From positions 2,591,444 to 2,596,581 of the forward strand of contig LATQ01000001.1 in the NCBI GenBank assembly GCA_001017865.1: 5,138 bases of DNA, read 5' to 3'. Source of the DNA: Rhodococcus sp. IITR03 (GTDB taxonomy: Bacteria > Actinomycetota > Actinomycetes > Mycobacteriales > Mycobacteriaceae). This document shows positions 1 through 5,138 of the stretch, piece after piece; position 1 is the first letter of the stretch; each line of letters starts with the position of its first letter. Made by a program: the position numbers and the translations under genes. The notes beneath the pieces are model-generated. The model ran no database searches, had not been told where the DNA came from, and saw only the letters and a program-made list of their open reading frames with translations.

Positions 1-674
<674 letters not shown>

Positions 675-746
675 TCAGGGCAGTGATAACGGCGTTCGAT
701 GCAAGATCGTTACACCTCCGTTATGTGGTGATAGTCATGGTGGAAA

Positions 747-762
747 TGTGAACCGGGTCACC
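747..762. promoter_or_regulatory. CRP/GlxR-like palindrome upstream of rpf
   Basis: The plus strand reads TGTGA-N6-TCACC, matching 9 of the 10 half-site positions of TGTGA-N6-TCACA, the site bound by cAMP-receptor-type regulators (Crp of M. tuberculosis, GlxR of corynebacteria). The spacer ACCGGG lacks the central TA favoured by GlxR. The site is about 355 bp upstream of the rpf start and about 100 bp upstream of the tRNA. M. tuberculosis Crp is known to activate rpfA, which makes rpf the likelier target through a long leader. Confidence 0.5.
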
Positions 763-819
763 CGGAAGGGGCGGTGATTCCGGGTGTCGTCGAGGAATAT
801 CCGCGTCCGACAAGGCGAT

Positions 820-849
820 TTGCATTCCGTTTCCGCGCTCGTGTAGGTT
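820..849 (+). promoter_or_regulatory. Probable sigma-A-type promoter of the initiator tRNA gene
   Basis: A -35-like TTGCAT (820-825) is followed after 18 bp by a -10-like TAGGTT (844-849). This would place the transcription start near 856, just before the mature tRNA 5' end at 861. The position relative to the tRNA is the strongest argument; both hexamers deviate from consensus. Confidence 0.5.
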
Positions 850-860
850 CGTTCATGCAA

Positions 861-936
861 CGCGGGGTGGAGCAGCTCGGTAGCTCGCTGGCTCATAACC
901 CAGAGGTCGCAGGTTCAAATCCTGTCCCCGCTACCA
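861..936 (+). tRNA. Initiator tRNA-fMet (anticodon CAT) with encoded CCA, one base short
   Basis: The cloverleaf is readable. The acceptor stem has 5' CGCGGGG against CCCCGCT, leaving position 1 unpaired, an initiator hallmark. The D-arm contains GAGCAGCTCGGTAGCTC, the loop CTCATAA carries anticodon CAT, the T-arm is AGGTTCAAATCCT-like, the discriminator is A at 933, and CCA is encoded at 934-936. Initiator tRNAs have three consecutive G-C pairs beneath the anticodon loop (CTGGG/CCCAG), but here the 5' arm reads CTGG (887-891) against CCCAG. The gene is 76 nt instead of the usual 77. A functional genome-encoded initiator tRNA would not be expected to lack this base, so a miscalled G is the likely explanation. 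Confidence 0.93.
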
Positions 937-938
937 CC

Positions 939-973
939 ACGAAGGCCGGTCGTCTCGGACGACCGGCCTTCGT
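939..973. terminator. Strong hairpin between the tRNA and the convergent ligase gene
   Basis: A 16-bp perfect stem (939-954 with 958-973) closes on a TCG loop. It starts three bases after the tRNA CCA end and lies 12 bases beyond the ligase stop codon at 985-987. Being symmetrical and placed between converging genes, it can serve as terminator for both. There is no long U-run on either side, only TTCGTTCG on the plus side, which is common for actinobacterial terminators. Confidence 0.75.
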
Positions 974-984
974 TCGTTCGTGGG

Positions 985-2687
985 TCACCCGCGGGCGGCG
1001 GTGCGCCCCTTCTCGGGATCCTCGGGAACATCCATCTCCACCAGCACCCGGCGCAGCAGCTTCCCTGTGGCATTGCGCGGCAGCTCGTCGAGGAAGACCA
1101 CTTCGCGCGGGACCTTGTACCGGGCGAGATTCGCCTTCACGAACGCCTTGATGTCCTCGGCGTCGCGGGAGGAATCGGGTGAGGGGACCACGAAGGCCCG
1201 CAGTCGCTGCCCGAACTGTGAATCGGGGACCCCCACCACGGCGGCGTCGAGCACGTCCTTCCGTTCGGCGAGCAGGTTCTCGACCTCGAGCGGATAGACG
1301 TTCTCGCCGCCGGAGACGATCATGTCGTCGTCGCGGCCGTCGACGAAGAGCAGGCCGTTCTCGTCCCAGTGCCCGATGTCGCCGATCGACAGCAGTCCGT
1401 CGATGCGTTCCTTGTCGCGACCGTCGGTGTAGCCGGCGAAGGACAGGCCGCTCGAGACGAAGATGCGGCCGGAAACGTGAGGTTCGGTGATGCGGTGGCC
1501 GTCGTCGTCGAACAGCACCACCCGGCAGGTCACGGGAGGACGACCGGCCGTGCCGGGCGCCTGCCGGATGTCGTCGGGGGTCGCAACCGTCGCGACGGCG
1601 CATTCGGTGGATCCGTACAGGTTGTACAGCACGTGCCCGAAGGCCTCCGTGGTCCGGCGACACACGTCGGGTGAGAGCGACGAACCCGCGGAGAAGACGA
1701 TCTTCAGGCTCGAGGTGTCGTACTCGGCGATCTTCTCCGGTCCGAGGTCGAGGATCCGTTGCAGCATGGTCGGGACGACGACCAGCACGTTCGCTCCGTG
1801 CTGCTCGACGAGGCCCAGGGTGTCGACGGGGGAGAAGCGCCGCATCATCACCACGGTCTGACCGAGCGCGAGGCGAGCGCGAACTGCGAGACGCCGGTGC
1901 CGTGGAAGGCTGGGGCGGCCATGAGCATCGTCTGTCCGGGGCGCAGCGGAACCCGGTCGAGGAACTGGGCCGACGCGAACGGCGACGTGCGGCCGCGCGG
2001 CGCCCCCTTCGGGGTGCCGGTGGTGCCGCTGGTGAGCAGCACGAATCCACCGAAGACCTCCGGGGCGGGCAGGGACGAGCCGTCCAGGCCTTCGATCGAG
2101 TGCTCCAGTGTCGGGATATCGGGGACCTCGTCGTCCACCCAGGAGACGTACCGGCGCACGTCGTCTGGGAGCGCGGCGGCGACATCGGCGAACTCGCTGT
2201 CGAAGACGAACGTCGAGACCTGTTCGCGCGCGGCGACGTCGACGAGTTGGCGCGGGGCGAAGCCGGTGTTCATCATGACGAGCCGCACGCCGAGCTTGGC
2301 GGTGGCGAGCATCGTCAGCACGAGACCGCGGTGATTGCGGGCCATGATGCCCATGACCGATCCCGGTTCGACCCCGGCGCGCTGCCACGCACGCACGAGG
2401 GCGTTGGAGCGGGCCTCGAGTTCCTTGTAGGTGACGTCGCCGGCCTCGTCGATCAGTGCGACGGCGTCCAGACCGCGTTCGGCCTGCGCGTGCACGGCAC
2501 CGGCGAAGGGACCGTACTTGTTGGCCGCCATGATCGTCCCGATGCTGTGGTCCACGCGCGGGAAGTGCAGCAGACCGGAGCGATGGAGTACCGCGAGTGA
2601 TCCGACGGTGTCCTTGACCTGGCCGATCGTGTCGTCGAGCGTGATCCGCCCGCCCGTGATCCTGCCGAGAATGTCCTGACCGAGCAT
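985..2687 (-). CDS. Long/medium-chain fatty-acyl-CoA ligase of the FadD2/FadD12 type, one frameshift
   Basis: This ANL-family adenylating enzyme converts a fatty acid, ATP and CoA to acyl-CoA through an acyl-AMP intermediate. With one base restored near 1869 the protein is 567 aa, a normal length for the family. Motifs: P-loop-like TSGTTGTPKG at 219-228, YGSTE at about 358-362, GDIG at 436-439, VDGRDDDMIVSGGENVYP around 449-466 (hinge and A8 region), and the catalytic lysine K543 in PRNATGK near the C-terminus. The break falls after residue 272: as written, FALA continues SRSVRPW and stops at 1848-1850, whereas one added base gives FALASALGQTVVMMRRF, the expected continuation. The start at 2687 has AGGGGGA close upstream (2691-2697); an in-frame ATG at 2744 lies inside a regulatory palindrome and is less likely. 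It seems to have its own promoter rather than reading through from fadE23. Acyl-chain specificity cannot be judged; the M. tuberculosis resemblance is from memory. Confidence 0.9.
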
Positions 2688-2700
2688 CCGTCCCCCTGGT

Positions 2701-2724
2701 TGTGTGTCGGCGTCAGGACACACA
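2701..2724. promoter_or_regulatory. 8-8-8 inverted repeat just upstream of the ligase ribosome site
   Basis: Perfect arms TGTGTGTC (2701-2708) and GACACACA (2717-2724) flank the 8-bp spacer GGCGTCAG. It begins a few bases upstream of the ligase ribosome site (2691-2697). It could be a repressor operator, since many TetR-family regulators bind inverted repeats of about this size next to fatty-acid genes. It could also fold as an RNA hairpin beside the ribosome site. No regulator gene lies in the window. Confidence 0.45.
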
Positions 2725-2729
2725 GTAGC

Positions 2730-2745
2730 CGTGACGTAGCTCACA
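2730..2745. promoter_or_regulatory. CRP/GlxR binding site of the ligase gene
   Basis: The minus strand reads TGTGA-GCTACG-TCACG and the plus strand CGTGA-CGTAGC-TCACA. It matches TGTGANNTANNTCACA at all specified positions except the last, including the central TA favoured by GlxR. It lies 43-58 bp upstream of the ligase start codon, consistent with direct control by a cAMP-responsive CRP-family protein. Whether it activates or represses depends on the unmapped transcription start. Confidence 0.6.
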
Positions 2746-2772
2746 TTCCAGGCAAAACTCCTCGAACGGGTA

Positions 2773-2802
2773 GAGCCCTCGCCGCACCTGCGGCGAGGGC
2801 TC
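2773..2802. terminator. 13-bp hairpin between fadE23 and the ligase gene
   Basis: GAGCCCTCGCCGC (2773-2785) pairs perfectly with GCGGCGAGGGCTC (2790-2802) around an ACCT loop. It follows fadE23 by about 90 bp on the minus strand, and GAGTTTTGCC comes further downstream. It is best read as a second, backup terminator of the fadE operon, leaving the ligase to its own promoter. Confidence 0.6.
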
Positions 2803-2834
2803 GTCCCCCGATGGATCCTCCGAAACGCCCGGTA

Positions 2835-2877
2835 CCGTCGCCGGCCCCGGTCCCATCCCTTCGGGGCCGGCGGACGG
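2835..2877 (-). terminator. Hairpin directly after fadE23
   Basis: GCCGGCCCC (2840-2848) pairs with GGGGCCGGC (2863-2871). The stem extends through CCGTC (2835-2839) and GACGG (2873-2877) with one bulged base. It begins 17 bp after the fadE23 stop codon, the usual place for a terminator. No clear U-run follows on the minus strand. Confidence 0.55.
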
Positions 2878-2894
2878 ACCCCATGCCCCGGGCG

Positions 2895-4107
2895 TTATTT
2901 CAGTTCGGAGGACGACTTTCCGAGCACCCGTCGAGCGACGATGAGCTGCTGGATCTGCTGGGTGCCCTCGAAGATGTCGAGGATCTTGGAATCACGTGCC
3001 CACTTCTCGAGCAGGGGCCGCTGCGAGTACCGTAGGTGCCGGCGAGTTCGACGGCCTTGAGCGAGACCGCGGTGCCGGTGCGGCCGGCCTTCGCCTTGGA
3101 CACCGATGCCTCGAGGGAGTTGGGCTTCTTGTTGTCGGCCATCCACGTCGCGCGCAGAGCGAGCAGGTAGGCGGCCTCCCAGTCGGCCTCGAGCGCCAGG
3201 AACTCGGCGGCCGCGGCGTGCTGGTTGTTGGCGGGGACGTCGTAGGAGACCTCGACGCCCGCCTCCTTCAGGATCGTGCGCAGTTCCTCGAGTACCGCGC
3301 GACCGAGACCCACGGCCATGCCGGCCACGATCGGACGCGTGTTGTCGAAGGTCTGCATGACCCCCGCGAACCCCTTCTCGGTGTTCACCTCCGGAGAGCC
3401 GAGGATGTTGTCCTTCGGGATGCGGCAGTTGTCGAGCACGAGCACGGCGGTGTCGGACGCCTTGATGCCGAGCTTCTTCTCGAGGCGGGCGACCGAGAGC
3501 CGGGAGCCTCGCGCGGCACGACGAACGACTTGATCGCGGCGCGGCCCTTCGACCTGTCGACGGACGCCCACACGACGATGTGCGTGGAACGCTCACCGGC
3601 GGTGACGAAGATCTTCTCGCCGTTGAGGACCCACTCGTCGCCGTCGAGCACGGCCGTGGTCGTCACGGCCGCCGAGTCGGATCCGAAGCCGGGCTCGGTG
3701 ATCGCCATCGAGGCCCACACCTTGCCGAAGCGCTCGAGCTGCTCGTCGGTGGCCACCGCGGCGATCGCGGAGTTGCCGAGGCCCTGGTAGGGGATCGACA
3801 GGGTCAGGCCGACGTCGCCCCAGCACGTCTCGATGACGTTGAGGAGACCGGCCATGTTGCCGCCGTTGGCATTTCCGGCGGGGCCGTCCTGCTTGGCCTT
3901 GCTGTCGCGGCCGAGCGTGGCGCCCGCCGCGCCCTGACCGGAGTCGTTGAGCCCCTCGACCATCGCGGCCATGGTGTCGAGTTCGACGGGGTACGCGTGC
4001 TCGGCGAGGTCGTACTTGCGGGAGATCGGCCGGAAGATCTGCGCGGCGACCTGATGGGCCTGGTTCGCGGAAGCCTTGAGCTTCCGGGGAAGTTCGAGAT
4101 TGATCAT
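2895..4107 (-). CDS. fadE23: Acyl-CoA dehydrogenase FadE23-like, catalytic-type subunit, two frameshifts
   Basis: This FAD-dependent acyl-CoA dehydrogenase family protein carries out alpha,beta-dehydrogenation of acyl-CoA, the first step of beta-oxidation. Adding one base near 3500 and one near 3030 gives 404 aa, close to what I recall for M. tuberculosis FadE23. The N-terminus MINLELPRKLKAS and the FRPISRKYDLAEHAYPVELD segment (25-44) are distinctive. The FAD-binding signature is ITEPGFGSD (136-144). The C-terminus carries WARDSKILDIFEGTQQIQ, with E381 as the probable catalytic base. Break 1: PREAPG is followed by SRSPAS as written, but by LSVARLEKKLGIKASDTA with one base added. Break 2: AGTYG is followed by TRSGPC as written, but by YSQRPLLEKWARDSK with one base added. 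AAGGA (4115-4119) lies 7 bp before the start. It sits 28 bp behind fadE24, so the two are probably co-transcribed. The GGxG motif of the second ACAD signature is altered to GTYG. Confidence 0.9.
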
Positions 4108-4135
4108 CACAGGTTCCTTGTTCGGGTCGGGCCGA

Positions 4136-5138
4136 TCAGACGAGGACGACGCCCTCGGCGACTCCGATTGCTCGCAGGTCGCGGTACCAACGTTCGACGG
4201 GGTGTTCCTTGGTGTAGCCGTGGCCGCCGAGCAGCTGGACACCGTCGAGGCCGAACTGCATGCCCTTGTCGGTGGCGAGCTTGCGGGCCAGGGCCGCCTC
4301 GCGAGCGAAGGACAGGCCCTGCTCGGCCCGCGACGCGCCGCGCAGCGTGACCAGGCGCAGACCGTCGAGCTCGATCTTGATATCGGCCACCATGAACGCC
4401 ACCGCCTGCCGGTGCTGATGGGCTCGCCGAACGCCTCGCGCTCGTTGACGTAGGGGACCACGTAGTCGAGCACGGCCTGACCGGTGCCCATCGCCAGAGC
4501 GGCCCATCCCAGGCGCGACAGGCGCACGGCGTCGGCGTACTGCTCGGCGCGACGTCGGCGTCGTCGTCGCCGAGACGCGCCGATTCCGGCACCGCGACGT
4601 CCTCGAGCAGCAGGCGGCCCAGTCCGGCGGCGCGCAGGCCCATCCCCGGATCGGCCTCGATGACGACGCCCTTGCTCTTCGCCTCGACGAGGAAGAGGGA
4701 GGGCTTGCCGTCGAGTTCGGCTGCGACGACGAAGAGTTCGGCGCTACCCGCGGCCGGGACGAACGACTTCACGCCGTTGAGTCGGTAACCGCTGGGGGAG
4801 CGGACCGCCTTGGTCTGCAGTGCGAAGGGATCGAACAGGGCGCGCGGCTCGGCGATGACGACGGACGCCTGGGGGACGTCGTCGCCGGCGAAGGCCGGCA
4901 GGTAGGTCTTCTGCTGGTCCTCGGTGCCCCACTGCGTCAGCGCCGCGGCCACACCGCTCGGCGCGAGGATCGGCAGGGCCAGACCCATGTCGCCGTGTGC
5001 GAGAGCCTCGGCGACCAGCACGTTGGTGACCACGCCGCGCTCGTCGGCGGCGCCGTCGAACGCCTCGGGCACGTTGACCATGGTGATGCCGAGTCGGGCT
5101 GCGGCGACGGCGAGCAGATCACCGGGGCCGCGGCGGCC
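4136..5138 (-). CDS. fadE24: Acyl-CoA dehydrogenase FadE24-like, N-terminus outside the window, two or three frameshifts
   Basis: This is the second acyl-CoA dehydrogenase subunit of the pair. With one base restored near 4545 and one near 4414, 334 residues are visible up to the TGA at 4136-4138. M. tuberculosis FadE24 is longer, so well over 100 residues should lie beyond 5138. The frame is open to the edge, and the ATG at 5081 is internal (ARLGITMVNVPEAFDG). Break 1: DDDADVAP continues EQYADAVRLSRLGWAALAMG after repair. Break 2: EAFGEPIS continues HRQAVAFMVADIKIELDG after repair. A third break near 5125 is possible, since Ala-rich AAAAPGDLL fits better than the written GRRGPGDLL. The first ACAD signature is degenerate (IAEPRALFD in place of TEPxxGSD), but the C-terminal QLLGGHGYTKEHPVERWYRD motif is intact. 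The protein ends right after AEGVVLV, without the usual last helix, as in FadE24. Resemblance is from memory of the family. Confidence 0.88.

Noticed and set aside
774..1151. Open frame on the plus strand across the tRNA
   Set aside because: It runs through the tRNA gene and the terminator hairpin and into the opposite strand of the ligase, with no recognisable protein.
893..2185. Long minus-strand frame of 430 codons
   Set aside because: Arg-rich shadow of the ligase gene in another frame. The ligase motifs lie in the frames used for the annotated gene.
1671..2600. Long plus-strand frame antisense to the ligase
   Set aside because: Antisense shadow typical of high-GC coding DNA, with no family resemblance or ribosome site.
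2688..2744. Ligase start at the upstream ATG at 2744
   Set aside because: It lies within the CRP palindrome and would translate the control region. The ATG at 2687 fits the family N-terminus and has a ribosome site.
4136..5081. ATG at 5081 as the true start of fadE24
   Set aside because: The frame stays open to the window edge with family-like sequence before it (ARLGIT), and FadE24 is longer than the visible part.
985..5138. Programmed frameshifting as the cause of the gene breaks
   Set aside because: No slippery heptamer or shared signal is present at the breaks. Six or more sites plus a tRNA are affected, which points to sequence error instead.

Overview
The window is high-GC actinobacterial DNA. 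The protein sequences point to a mycolic-acid-containing genus close to Rhodococcus or Mycobacterium: the two acyl-CoA dehydrogenases read like M. tuberculosis FadE24 and FadE23, the ligase like the FadD2/FadD12 group, and there is a secreted resuscitation-promoting-factor (Rpf) domain. This placement comes from remembered family sequences, not from a database search.

Layout. At the left edge, on the minus strand, lies an rpf gene (start codon at 392) that runs off the window. Upstream of it is a 468-bp gene-free stretch (393-860). This holds an apparently structured rpf leader (481-588 plus a hairpin at 448-466), a CRP-like palindrome (747-762), and a plus-strand promoter for the initiator tRNA gene (861-936). 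A strong hairpin (939-973) separates the tRNA from the 3' end of a convergent fatty-acyl-CoA ligase gene (985-2687, minus). The ligase has its own control region, with a near-perfect CRP/GlxR palindrome (2730-2745) and an 8-8-8 inverted repeat (2701-2724). Two hairpins (2773-2802, 2835-2877) insulate it from the acyl-CoA dehydrogenase pair fadE24 (4136 to beyond the right edge) and fadE23 (2895-4107). That pair is 28 bp apart on the minus strand and is probably one operon.

How the genes fit together. The ligase activates a fatty acid to its CoA thioester. FadE24/FadE23 would carry out the first beta-oxidation step, the alpha,beta-dehydrogenation of an acyl-CoA. They carry complementary FAD-binding motifs, which suggests a mixed complex. 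The rpf and ligase promoter regions both carry CRP-type sites, so cAMP/CRP (GlxR) control may link fat catabolism and resuscitation.

The dominant anomaly is sequence integrity. All four protein genes are broken by apparent single-base deletions, at about 98, 1869, 3030, 3500, 4414 and 4545, with weaker cases at about 28 and 5125. The initiator tRNA also lacks one G of its hallmark GGG. Adding one base at each site restores family-typical proteins (567 aa ligase, 404 aa FadE23) and a 77-nt tRNA. Every event loses one base, usually from a short G or C run, and they hit an essential tRNA too, so base-calling or assembly error is much more likely than true gene decay. I found no convincing undescribed system; the regulatory DNA and the rpf leader are the parts most worth a second look.
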